Virus record (IMG/VR): IMGVR_UViG_3300007640_000331
Location: 1 to 20,402 of that record
Direction: 5' to 3' (one strand)
Length of the DNA stretch: 20,402 bases
Origin: a virus
Part shown: positions 1 to 6,521 of the stretch, one piece after another
Layout: every line of letters starts with the position of its first letter
Position numbering within the stretch: position 1 is the stretch's first letter
Translations under genes and position numbers: made by a program
Notes under the pieces: generated by a model
Databases searched by the model: none
What the model was told of the DNA's origin: nothing
Seen by the model: the letters and a program-made list of their open reading frames with translations, nothing else

Positions 1-24
1 ATTTTGATTTGTTTTTTAATGATT
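1..24 (-). repeat. Leader repeat copy 1, upstream of a gene beginning off the left edge
   Basis: This stretch matches positions 637-660 at 23 of 24 bases. In the second copy the repeat runs directly into the ATG of a leftward gene. In this copy the first two bases read AT, which on the minus strand would be the first two letters of an ATG whose last base lies just outside the window. I infer another leftward gene starting at the edge. The leader has no Shine-Dalgarno sequence and is almost only A and T. Confidence 0.75.
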
Positions 25-38
25 AATATTTATTTATT

Positions 39-638
39 TTAGTTACAAAATTTATTCCAAAAGTCGCTCAAAGCTTCGGCAAGTTTCAATTCTTCATTTG
101 TCATTTCCGAGCGATAGCAAGCAATAAATTCATTTAAGCAAAGAGCCTCATCAAATCTTTTATTTCTAGCAAGAAAGAACGATTCTTCAAAGTCATTGAT
201 TGCATTTTGACAGAATTTATACCTTGCGTTGTTTGCTCTTCTCTCTATCGATTGCAAAGCTTTTAAAAGCGAATCAATCAATAATTGCTCACTAGTTAAA
301 GAGAGAAAATTTCCCTTGCCGTCTTCTTCATAAGAATAAAGGCTTATGTCTTCACCTTCAATTTGCCAAGAATAACAAGAAAACTCTTCTTTTTCCGTGT
401 TGTTTTCCGTTGCATTTGGTAAAAAGCAAGAAACTTCTAAGCCATTAAATTGAAAGTCTATTCGGTGGCTTAAGTCATTTCCGTAAGAGCCGTTAGAAGC
501 CTCAAAACCATAGTTTAAAAGGTTTTTCGCTAGTGAATAGGCTAAAGGGTCGCAAACCTTAGGATTGTGACTTTTAAAGCCAGTTTTCCAGTAGTTAGGG
601 TTTTCTTTGTCAATATTTTTGAATTTATTTATTTTCAT
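39..638 (-). CDS. Hypothetical phage protein, 199 aa
   Basis: This open frame of 199 codons starts with ATG at 638 on the minus strand. I do not recognise the family. The protein is soluble-looking, with no signal peptide or membrane segment. The first third has aromatic and glycine residues around NGSYGNDLSHRIDFQFNG, which looks beta-rich. The last third (about 120-199) is predicted by eye to be helical, with evenly spaced Leu, Ala, Glu and Arg. Seven cysteines are spread along the chain without a clear zinc pattern. The start sits directly behind a 24-bp leader shared with the next gene to the left, which supports ATG 638 although there is no Shine-Dalgarno sequence. It is transcribed away from the structural genes, so it belongs to another (possibly early or host-takeover) module; that role is inference. 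Confidence 0.75.
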   Translation of the reverse strand: MKINKFKNIDKENPNYWKTGFKSHNPKVCDPLAYSLAKNLLNYGFEASNGSYGNDLSHRIDFQFNGLEVSCFLPNATENNTEKEEFSCYSWQIEGEDISLYSYEEDGKGNFLSLTSEQLLIDSLLKALQSIERRANNARYKFCQNAINDFEESFFLARNKRFDEALCLNEFIACYRSEMTNEELKLAEALSDFWNKFCN

Positions 639-660
639 TTTGATTTGTTGTTTAATGATT
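637..660 (-). repeat. Leader repeat copy 2, upstream of the 199-aa gene
   Basis: This is the second copy of the leader at positions 1-24, with one mismatch. It includes two bases of the ATG at 636-638. The similarity continues more loosely to about 679, so the whole spacer between the two leftward genes looks duplicated rather than just a start site. Confidence 0.8.
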
Positions 661-675
661 TAATTTTTTATTTGT

Positions 676-861
676 TTAGATTGTAGGTTGAAAGACTGTA
701 AAAGTAAAGCCTAGCTTTTTTAAGTTTGAAATGTCGTCTAGTGTCAAAGTCTTGCGACCAGTAAGACGGCTTAGAGTTTCGGCAAGTTCTTTGTCGGTTG
801 CATAGTGCAACTGGTTGCCGTAGTGGTTTTTAATTTCTATTTCGATATTTTTCATAAGCAT
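676..861 (-). CDS. Small hypothetical phage protein, 61 aa
   Basis: This is a short leftward gene ending 38 bases before the start of the 199-aa gene. I place the start at ATG 861 (second choice ATG 855). The frame stays open to a TTG at 891, but that upstream part is AT-only and looks like untranslated leader. The A-rich sequence before ATG 861 loosely resembles the leader of the next gene. The protein is compact. Its middle, around ATDKELAETLSRLTGRKT followed by LDDISNLKKLGF, looks like two or three helices, and the C-terminus is hydrophobic and aromatic. A small DNA-binding protein is conceivable, but I see no diagnostic motif and do not assign a function. Confidence 0.6.
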   Translation of the reverse strand: MLMKNIEIEIKNHYGNQLHYATDKELAETLSRLTGRKTLTLDDISNLKKLGFTFTVFQPTI

Positions 862-952
862 TTTTTTGTAATTTAATTTAATAATTTTCAAAAACTGGAT
901 TGTTTTTTGTTATTTGTCAAAACTTTTTTTCAAAAACTTTCAATTAATTCAT

Positions 953-1009
953 TTGCAACAAACTGCACGAAAGCGAAAAGCCTTGCAACTGCACGCAAGC
1001 AAACGCAAC
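953..1009 (+). repeat. Short direct repeats TTGCAAC...CTGCACG-AAGC
   Basis: TTGCAAC occurs at 953-959 and again at 983-989. Each copy is followed by a related block: CTGCACGAAAGC at 963-974 and TGCACGCAAGC at 990-1000. A degenerate third copy, ACGCAAC, ends at 1009. The period is about 30 bases. The same heptamer reappears twice just before terS. Direct repeats of this sort can be protein-binding sites, but no binding protein is identified here. Confidence 0.55.
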
Positions 1010-1093
1010 AAAACCGAACCAAAACCAAACCAGAAAACCCATTGCCTAAAACAACAAAAAAAACCACCTTAAAAACAACAAAAACCCTACCAG

Positions 1094-1190
1094 GCCCTAT
1101 AACGCATCGCCCGATTATACGCGCGTCTTAACGTCCGCGCGCGCGCCCGCGGCTTATAGGGGGGAGGGGACCTTTTAGCCACGCGCAACT
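1094..1190. other. GC-rich island with CG-alternating tract and inverted repeats
   Basis: In otherwise AT-rich DNA this segment contains an 11-base alternating CG run (1136-1146), CCGCGG (1147-1152), and a purine run of six Gs, A, four Gs, A (1159-1170). The words CCCTATAA (1095-1102) and TTATAGGG (1154-1161) form an 8-bp perfect inverted repeat bracketing the core. CGCGCG at 1120-1125 can also pair with CGCGCG from 1136. It is not coding. It could be a genome end, a packaging-initiation site or an origin-like structure; the sequence alone does not decide. Confidence 0.5.
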
Positions 1191-1267
1191 GTTTTGTATT
1201 ATATATAAAACGCCCCTTAAAAATTTACATGCCCTATGGGGCTTGACAGATGCACCGCCTTTATACT

Positions 1268-1289
1268 ATTGTTTGGATATTGTTTGGTA
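1268..1289 (+). repeat. Tandem 11-bp repeat upstream of terS
   Basis: ATTGTTTGG occurs twice head-to-tail with an 11-base period, once from 1268 and once from 1279. A period of about one helical turn would put both copies on the same DNA face, as in operator sites. The second copy lies between the putative -35 and -10 boxes of the terS promoter. Confidence 0.5.
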
Positions 1290-1302
1290 TAGGTGTTACA
1301 AT
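1273..1302 (+). promoter_or_regulatory. Candidate promoter for the terminase operon
   Basis: TTGGAT (1273-1278) and TACAAT (1297-1302) are spaced by 18 bases and resemble sigma70-type -35 and -10 boxes. Transcription would start near 1309, about 24 bases before the terS ATG. A perfect TTGACA at 1243-1248 lies further upstream, but its nearest TATACT box is only 13 bases away. Either could be used; the assignment is by eye. Confidence 0.35.
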
Positions 1303-1303
1303 A

Positions 1304-1334
1304 TTGCAACATCCATCTTACAAATTTGCAACAT
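1304..1334 (+). repeat. Two TTGCAACAT boxes, one overlapping the terS start codon
   Basis: TTGCAACAT occurs at 1304-1312 and at 1326-1334, exactly 22 bases apart. The last two bases of the second copy are the AT of the terS ATG (1333-1335). The arrangement suggests an operator or translational control site at the head of the packaging genes. TerS proteins bind DNA, so self-regulation is possible but unproven. Confidence 0.5.
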
Positions 1335-1875
1335 GAGTGTAGAAGCAGAGTTACAGGCAGAGATAAAACAGGCGATTTCGCAAGTTACTGAGTCAAAAGA
1401 GCTTGCAAAAATCAAAAGTTTAAGCAGAAGTAAGCCAGAAAAGGTGGCTAAGATACTGTATTTGCACGCTATAGGGGTGTCGCAGACGGCTATGATACGC
1501 AAATATTGCTTTGACCGCGGCACAATTATCAATACATTGGTAGATTATGCAGACTATAAGAATGCATTTCGGGAGCTTGGAGGGCAGTTATCTGCTAGAA
1601 GCTATGTAAATTTAGAGAGCCTAGAGGAAGATTTGATAGAAACTGTAAGGGAGAAGATACATACTGGAGAGTATGAGCCGACCCCAAGGGACATTAAGGA
1701 GATAAGTATAGCTAAAGCTAATTCCGCGCGTCAAGCTCTGACCGCCAGAGGCGAGGCTAGTTCTATTACAGAGAACAGGAATGTAGTCACGCAGGAGGAT
1801 TACGAAGAAACTATCAAGAAGGCCAAGGAAAGAATTAAGTTAATAAAGGGAGAGGTTATAGATGTCGAAGAATAA
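1333..1875 (+). CDS. terS: Terminase small subunit (TerS), 180 aa
   Basis: This is the DNA-recognition subunit of the packaging motor, which binds the packaging site and hands DNA to TerL. The call rests on its position just upstream of terL, its size, and a helix-turn-helix-like N-terminal part (about 36-72, around KILYLHAIGVSQTAMIRKY). A helical middle (96-140) and a charged helical C-terminus (152-175) fit the oligomerisation regions of TerS rings. The frame is open upstream to a TTG at 1243, but that extension runs through promoter-like repeats, so I choose ATG 1333. No Shine-Dalgarno sequence precedes it; instead the TTGCAACAT repeat abuts the start. The end overlaps the next gene by 14 bases. 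TerS proteins diverge strongly, so the family is inferred mainly from context. Confidence 0.75.
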   Translation: MSVEAELQAEIKQAISQVTESKELAKIKSLSRSKPEKVAKILYLHAIGVSQTAMIRKYCFDRGTIINTLVDYADYKNAFRELGGQLSARSYVNLESLEEDLIETVREKIHTGEYEPTPRDIKEISIAKANSARQALTARGEASSITENRNVVTQEDYEETIKKAKERIKLIKGEVIDVEE

Positions 1876-2107
1876 GATGTCAGACCAGGAAGAAGAGGCA
1901 TTCGCAAAAGCGAAGGCTATCTTATCTGAGCATTTCCCGAACTGGGCTATTATCGTCATAGATGATGAAGCTTCGCTGTCATATGATTATACTAATTATT
2001 ACATAGGTAAGACTCTCTGCAGAGAGACCTTATCTGAAATGAATAAAGATGATATTGAATTAATATGGGAAGAAGCGGATTTGGAGGACGAAGAAGATGG
2101 AACTTAG
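1862..2107 (+). CDS. Small acidic protein between terS and terL, 81 aa
   Basis: The gene is wedged between the terminase subunits, overlapping terS by 14 bases and terL by 11. A purine-rich GGGAGAGG (1848-1855) sits six bases before ATG 1862 and supports that start; a second in-frame ATG lies five codons later. The protein is strongly acidic, with an N-terminal helix (SDQEEEAFAKAKAILSEHF), a central hydrophobic and aromatic stretch (WAIIVIDDEASLSYDYTNYY) and a very acidic tail. I do not recognise a named family. Tight coupling to both subunits suggests a packaging accessory or a regulator of terminase, but that is inference only. Confidence 0.7.
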   Translation: MSKNKMSDQEEEAFAKAKAILSEHFPNWAIIVIDDEASLSYDYTNYYIGKTLCRETLSEMNKDDIELIWEEADLEDEEDGT

Positions 2108-3752
2108 CTTTACCCCGCATCCTATACTTTCTGCACCTACAGACGAAGAGATTGTAGCACTTGGCGAGAATGACCCACAGTTACTAAAGGCTTTGTATGA
2201 TGCACACGAAGGGCGAATCCGCGCTTCAGAAGAAGACCCTATACGGCATGGCTTTGATTTAGCAGGATGGGAGCGAATGTACGAAGGGCTTTCTCAGTAC
2301 AATGAGTGCCTGGTGCTTGGAGGTAATCGTAGTGGTAAAACCACAGGGTGTGCGAAACTGCTGATGAAGGCAGTTACTGAGAACCAAGAGGGACACGTTA
2401 TTTGCTTTTCGCAGAATATAGATACAAGTATCAAGATTCAACAGAAGGCCGTATGGGAAATGATGCCGAAGGAGTTCAGACGGAAGACCAAGAGTACAGA
2501 GGGTTATATTAATTACTCTATGCAGAATGGCTTTACAGGGCAGAGCTTTATCTTCCCAGATACTAAGACTAGGGTAGACTTTAAAACTTATACACAGTTT
2601 AGTAACAATCAGACAATCTTGGAGGGTTTTGAATTCGGCTTCAAGAACCCCGAAGGCACTAATATTGGAGCGTGGCTTGATGAGTACCTAGGTGATGCGA
2701 CCCTAGTAAACACTTTGCGATTCCGTCTTGCGACCAGAAACTCTAAGTTACTGATAGGCTTTACGCCTATTGATGGGTACACACCATTTATAAATGAGTA
2801 CCTAAGAGGAGCAGAAACATTAGAAACACGAGAAGCGAAGTTATTAGATAGAGCATTGCCAGTTAAACAGTATAGTACAGAGAGAGATGCAAGTATAATT
2901 TATTTACATTCCGATGAAAACCCCTTTGGTGGTTATGAGCGTATAGCCAAAGACCTCAAGGGCAGACCAGAAGAAGAAATTATGGTTAGAGCATATGGCG
3001 TGCCAGTCAAATCAATGACTAGCTTATTGCCATTGTTTAATACCGAAGTTAATGTATTATCCGAAACACCAAACAAATATGGACACACCTTCCCAGATAT
3101 TAAAAATAGACAACGATTTACTAATTATTGTGTGGTCGACCCCGCAGGAGCAAGAAACTATACTGCGATATGGGCTGCAGTTGATAAAGAAGGACGAGTC
3201 TTTATTTCCAGGGAATGGCCTGATAGAGGCTCATACGGAGAGTGGGCTGTTTTTGGCGACCCAAAATGGAGATATGGACCAGCATCTAAGAAGATTGGAT
3301 ATAATGTTGAAGGATATGTAGAATTATTCAAGGACATAGAATCTGACTTAGGTATTAAAGTATTTGAACGAATCGGTGACTCTAGGTATTTCGCTAGAGA
3401 GAACGAAAACAATGACGACCTATTTACTACATTTAGTGACTACGGTATGGATTTCGTTCCATCTGATGGCAGAGGCGAGGACATGGGAATCTCTGCCTTA
3501 GATGATTGGTTCAATTACAACCCCAATGTAGAAATAGATAATGCCAATAGACCTTTATGTTATATTCATAAGGATTGCGGTAATCTTATAGACAGTATCA
3601 TTAATTACAATGCAAGGGGCAAATCGGACGAAGCACTAAAGGATTTTTTTGATGTACTGAGATATTTACGAATGGCAAACGGTGGTGAAGGCCCCGACCA
3701 CGTAGATTCTGTAAACTTAAACGCAACCCGCAAAGCTAAAGGAGGATATTAA
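2097..3752 (+). CDS. terL: Terminase large subunit (TerL), 551 aa
   Basis: This is the ATPase and nuclease that drives DNA into the prohead and cuts the concatemer. The N-terminal ATPase has a Walker A loop GGNRSGKTT (75-83), a Walker B-like WLDE (193-196, hydrophobic strand then Asp-Glu) and a coupling motif IGFTP (220-224). The C-terminal RNase H-like nuclease shows the expected spaced acidic residues: Asp348 in VVDPAG, Asp428 in GDSRYF and Asp519 in FFDVLRYL. The length is typical of the family. GGAGG at 2083-2087 lies nine bases before ATG 2097 and fixes the start. The last base of the stop codon is the first base of the next ATG (TAATG), implying translational coupling. I see no sign of interruption or intein. 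Confidence 0.95.
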   Translation: MELSFTPHPILSAPTDEEIVALGENDPQLLKALYDAHEGRIRASEEDPIRHGFDLAGWERMYEGLSQYNECLVLGGNRSGKTTGCAKLLMKAVTENQEGHVICFSQNIDTSIKIQQKAVWEMMPKEFRRKTKSTEGYINYSMQNGFTGQSFIFPDTKTRVDFKTYTQFSNNQTILEGFEFGFKNPEGTNIGAWLDEYLGDATLVNTLRFRLATRNSKLLIGFTPIDGYTPFINEYLRGAETLETREAKLLDRALPVKQYSTERDASIIYLHSDENPFGGYERIAKDLKGRPEEEIMVRAYGVPVKSMTSLLPLFNTEVNVLSETPNKYGHTFPDIKNRQRFTNYCVVDPAGARNYTAIWAAVDKEGRVFISREWPDRGSYGEWAVFGDPKWRYGPASKKIGYNVEGYVELFKDIESDLGIKVFERIGDSRYFARENENNDDLFTTFSDYGMDFVPSDGRGEDMGISALDDWFNYNPNVEIDNANRPLCYIHKDCGNLIDSIINYNARGKSDEALKDFFDVLRYLRMANGGEGPDHVDSVNLNATRKAKGGY

Positions 3753-4129
3753 TGCCTAAACGAAAACTTAAAGATATAGCAGATGACATGGGGATTTCTT
3801 TTGATAAAGCATTAGAAATATCTTCATTGCATCTTGAAGAAGATATGGTCACAGGACGTGGCAAGAACACTTGGATTAACGAAGAAGGACAAGATATAAT
3901 GGATTCATATATACCTGTACCACAAAAGTACAGAGCTAAGATATTATCCGTTGCCCCAAATCAAAGATTCTCGTTTGTATACATAAAAGAAATGCTACGA
4001 AAAGTGCCTATACTTATGCCAAGAAGACTCCAAGGACCTGGTGGGGTTGGCAAGTATGTTTATATAGAAGTAGACAACAGCAACGAAAACCCTAAGTTTA
4101 AATGGGTCGAGCCGCCTAGTCTTGATTAA
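3752..4129 (+). CDS. Hypothetical protein between terL and portal, 125 aa
   Basis: The protein starts at the TAATG overlap with terL, behind a strong Shine-Dalgarno sequence AAAGGAGG (3738-3745). Residues 5-25 (KLKDIADDMGISFDKALEIS) resemble the small helical domain found at the N-terminus of bacterial IF-2 and in some phage HTH proteins. A Lys/Arg-rich and Pro-rich middle (60-95, MLRKVPILMPRRLQGPGG) and a short beta-looking C-terminus (KYVYIEVD) follow. I do not recognise a named family. DNA or RNA binding is plausible from the helical N-terminus and the basic middle; a head-assembly or packaging role is suggested only by position. A promoter-like TATAAT starts directly after it. Confidence 0.75.
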   Translation: MPKRKLKDIADDMGISFDKALEISSLHLEEDMVTGRGKNTWINEEGQDIMDSYIPVPQKYRAKILSVAPNQRFSFVYIKEMLRKVPILMPRRLQGPGGVGKYVYIEVDNSNENPKFKWVEPPSLD

Positions 4130-4131
4130 TG

Positions 4132-4140
4132 TGTTATAAT
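4132..4140 (+). promoter_or_regulatory. Extended -10 promoter upstream of portal
   Basis: TGTTATAAT combines a perfect TATAAT (4135-4140) with a TG one base upstream, the extended -10 form that can work without a good -35. No -35 box is visible. It lies in the only non-overlapping gap of this gene string. Transcription would start near 4147, one to three bases before the portal ATG at 4149, so the mRNA would be leaderless or nearly so. This fits the absence of a Shine-Dalgarno sequence for portal. Confidence 0.5.
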
Positions 4141-4148
4141 TTGCCGAA

Positions 4149-6239
4149 ATGGAGAATACCGAGACCTCGAAAGCTCTTACATATGTAAGGAAAACACCCG
4201 ATGTGCAAACTTTGCGTTGGGCATACAGTAAAACAATTTCCGACCTAGAATATTATTTCGACTTATGCCGAAGTAGTTATGATGACAGGCGTAATTGGTG
4301 GCCTGGGAAAAGCCGCGACCACCGTAAGCACGGTGCAGATGCTTTTCCTTGGGAAGGAGCATCGGATATTGAGTCCCATGTTATTGATGAACGCATAACT
4401 AGACTTGTATCTATGTTCATGTCAGCGGTTTCAAGAGCAAATGTCAGAGCATTTCCTACAGAAACAAGTGATATACCAAGAGCTACAGTAGTATCTAATT
4501 TTTTAAAGTGGATGATTTCGAGTGGTTATATACCTAGATTTAAGAAAGAAATGGAACTAGGTGCTAACTATTTACTAGAAAGAGGTATTCTTGTTACATA
4601 TGTAGGTTGGCAAAGAGAAGATAGAAAATTTTTACAACAATTAGATTTAGAACAAATTGCATCAGTATCTCCAGAGATAGCACAATCTATAGCAGACAAT
4701 GACGATACTGAAAACATTGTTAATTTATTGATTTCAGCATTTCCAGGTGTAAACTCAGAAAGAGCTAAGAAAGCCTTAGAAGATTTACGTGAAACAGGAA
4801 AAGCAGAGTTACCTACAGTAAAAAGACAAGTAGATGCCCCAGAGGTAAAAACACTTGCCCCCGATGGAGACTTTTTCTTTCCTAGCTATGTAACAGACCC
4901 ACAAAGAGCGCCATATTGTTTTTGGCGTACATACTACACAGCACAAGAGCTAGAAAATAAAGTAGTAACTGATGGTTGGGACCAAGACTTTGTAGATGTA
5001 ATGATTGAACGCTACCGCGGTATCAATATTAACTCTATTGAAAACGAGCAAGAAGGCAGAAGGTCAAACAATGTAAGTGATACTATTTATGAATCAGATG
5101 ATTTAATTGAAATCGTTTATGGTTATCAAAGATTGTTTGATGAAGAAGATGGTTCAGAAGGTATTTACTGCACAGTATTCCACAAAGATTATAGTGGAGG
5201 AGATGAAAGTCCTGCATTTGCTAAGTTTGAATTACTAAACGGGTATGAAGATTATCCTATAGTAGTAACTAAACTATCAGAAGATTCCAAAAGACTTTAC
5301 GATACAATGACTATACCAGATATTCTTCGTGGTATACAGAATCAAGTAAAGGTAGAGCGTGACTCACGCATCGATAGAAACTCTTTGGCTACATTGCCAC
5401 CAATATTACACCCCGTTGGACAAGCACCAACAGATTGGGGTCCTGGTCGTATGATTCCTTACAGAAGAAAGGGAGACTTAGACTTTGCCCCTACGCCACC
5501 ATCACCTACTGGTTCTATAGAAATAGAGCGTACACTAGAACAACAAGCAGATGCTTTAGTTGGATTAGACGTAGAAAACCCACTTGCACCCGTAAGAAGA
5601 CAATTCTTAATAGACAAGTTTTTAAATCACGCTGCAGAAGTTTTACAAATGACTTGGAAGTGCTTTCAAAGATTTGGGCCAGACGAAGTTTTCTTTAAGG
5701 TAACAGGTAGTCCAGACCCAATGAAGTTTTCAAAGGGAGATGCTAACGAAGATTATGATATTGTTGTATCTTACGATGTATTAAATACAGACAGAGAAAC
5801 ACAAGAGAAGAAACTTAATTCATTGGTATCTTTAGTGCAGTTAGACCGCTCTGGAAGAATCAATATGGATTCATTGCTAGAAGTTGTAGCTAACTCTATT
5901 GACCCTGTAATGGCAGATAGTATTTTACAAGAAGGTAAGCAAGCTGCACAAAAGATGCAACAAGATATTACTGATGACTTGGCTAAGATATTTGCAGGTA
6001 TAGAAATGCCTGCTAGACCAAATGGTGGACAAGTTGCAATGCAAGTAATACAGAATTACGCACAGCAACCAGATATTGCACAGCGTGTACAAACTGACGA
6101 AGCATTCAAAGCAAGACTAGAGAAATACATTGGACAGTATACTTTTATGGCACAACAAGCCCAGAACGCCCAAATAGGTAAGATAGGAACTGCTCCTGCA
6201 TCTATGGGTGGAATGCAAACACAAGGTATTAATCAATGA
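4149..6239 (+). CDS. Portal protein, 696 aa
   Basis: The portal forms the twelve-subunit ring at the capsid vertex through which DNA enters and leaves. The call is based on position (after terL, before scaffold and capsid), length, and family-like segments. These are a tryptophan-rich N-terminal block (48-73, RRNWWPGKSRDHRK then FPWEGASD), a long mixed core with ERDSRIDRNS near 402-411 and a PVGQAPTDWGPGRMIPYR loop, and a Gln/Ala-rich helical C-terminus (about 598-685) like the barrel of P22-type portals. The length suggests a P22-like rather than lambda-like portal. ATG 4149 has no Shine-Dalgarno sequence and sits just after a promoter-like TATAAT. The end overlaps the next gene as ATGA. Confidence 0.88.
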   Translation: MENTETSKALTYVRKTPDVQTLRWAYSKTISDLEYYFDLCRSSYDDRRNWWPGKSRDHRKHGADAFPWEGASDIESHVIDERITRLVSMFMSAVSRANVRAFPTETSDIPRATVVSNFLKWMISSGYIPRFKKEMELGANYLLERGILVTYVGWQREDRKFLQQLDLEQIASVSPEIAQSIADNDDTENIVNLLISAFPGVNSERAKKALEDLRETGKAELPTVKRQVDAPEVKTLAPDGDFFFPSYVTDPQRAPYCFWRTYYTAQELENKVVTDGWDQDFVDVMIERYRGININSIENEQEGRRSNNVSDTIYESDDLIEIVYGYQRLFDEEDGSEGIYCTVFHKDYSGGDESPAFAKFELLNGYEDYPIVVTKLSEDSKRLYDTMTIPDILRGIQNQVKVERDSRIDRNSLATLPPILHPVGQAPTDWGPGRMIPYRRKGDLDFAPTPPSPTGSIEIERTLEQQADALVGLDVENPLAPVRRQFLIDKFLNHAAEVLQMTWKCFQRFGPDEVFFKVTGSPDPMKFSKGDANEDYDIVVSYDVLNTDRETQEKKLNSLVSLVQLDRSGRINMDSLLEVVANSIDPVMADSILQEGKQAAQKMQQDITDDLAKIFAGIEMPARPNGGQVAMQVIQNYAQQPDIAQRVQTDEAFKARLEKYIGQYTFMAQQAQNAQIGKIGTAPASMGGMQTQGINQ

Positions 6240-6466
6240 GTTTAGAAGAAGCTTTAAAAGTATTACAGCATAACGAACACTTTGCTGTATTTGTATCCGT
6301 TATTCACGCATTAAGAGAAGAAGCTATAGCCGAGTTACACAAGGCAGACTATGAATCTATGCAACAAATATCTGGAAAGATTTTAACATATGACCAACTA
6401 TTACAAATGACCGATTGGCAAAGTATCCGAAAAAAACACGAAGGTACTTTTAGTGAGCTTGTATAG
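6236..6466 (+). CDS. Small helical protein between portal and scaffold, 76 aa
   Basis: The start overlaps the portal stop as ATGA, so translation is probably coupled. The protein looks almost entirely helical. It begins with SLEEALKVLQHNEHFAVFVSVIHALREEAIAEL and ends near LLQMTDWQSIRKKHEGTFSELV. Small proteins of this type are often found at this place in marine podovirus genomes, but I know no proven function. It could be a head-assembly cofactor or chaperone; that is inference from position. No cysteines, membrane segment or signal peptide are visible. Confidence 0.75.
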   Translation: MSLEEALKVLQHNEHFAVFVSVIHALREEAIAELHKADYESMQQISGKILTYDQLLQMTDWQSIRKKHEGTFSELV

Positions 6467-6471
6467 GGTTG

Positions 6472-6477
6472 TATAAT
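6472..6477 (+). promoter_or_regulatory. Candidate -10 box upstream of scaffold
   Basis: A perfect TATAAT lies in a 55-base non-coding gap. It is preceded by TTG but has no clear -35. Transcription would begin near 6484, giving a short leader of roughly 38 bases before the scaffold ATG. The gap and the lack of overlap make a promoter plausible, since the scaffold and capsid genes that follow need high expression. The word alone is weak evidence in AT-rich DNA. Confidence 0.4.
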
Positions 6478-6521
6478 GATTTTTATTCGCAATCGCTTTG
6501 GCGCAAAGAAAGTGGAAAATT

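Larger units (their letters stand above)
862..1332. other. Divergent non-coding region with candidate control or packaging signals
   Basis: This region of about 470 bases lies between the leftward small genes and terS. I see no convincing gene in it. From about 940 to 1110 the + strand is very rich in A and C and poor in G and T, so any frame there gives Thr/Lys/Pro/Asn low-complexity translations. A GC-rich island follows (1094-1190), then AT-rich DNA with repeats up to the terS start. On the minus strand a TTGACA box (915-920) faces the leftward genes, but no good -10 box follows at the right distance. The position next to terS is where headful-packaging (pac) or cos sites are often found. 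Confidence 0.6.

Noticed and set aside
892-920. Minus-strand promoter from TTGACA at 915-920.
   Set aside because: The -10 position reads CAGTTT; no adequate -10 box. Mentioned only in the non-coding region entry.
907-1131. Open + strand frame with TTG start, rich in Thr, Lys, Pro and Asn.
   Set aside because: It is explained by the C/A-biased composition; there is no ATG, no ribosome-binding site and no protein-like pattern.
1243-1267. TTGACA with TATACT as a promoter.
   Set aside because: The boxes are only 13 bases apart, too short for sigma70; kept as a secondary possibility only.
1243-1332. Possible 30-residue N-terminal extension of TerS from a TTG.
   Set aside because: It runs across promoter-like boxes and repeats, and ATG 1333 gives a normal TerS length.
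3052-3321. Additional + frame inside terL.
   Set aside because: It lies wholly inside the nuclease part of terL in another frame, without a ribosome-binding site.
6498-6521. TTG start eight codons upstream of the scaffold ATG.
   Set aside because: A good ATG follows, and the extension lacks a ribosome-binding site.
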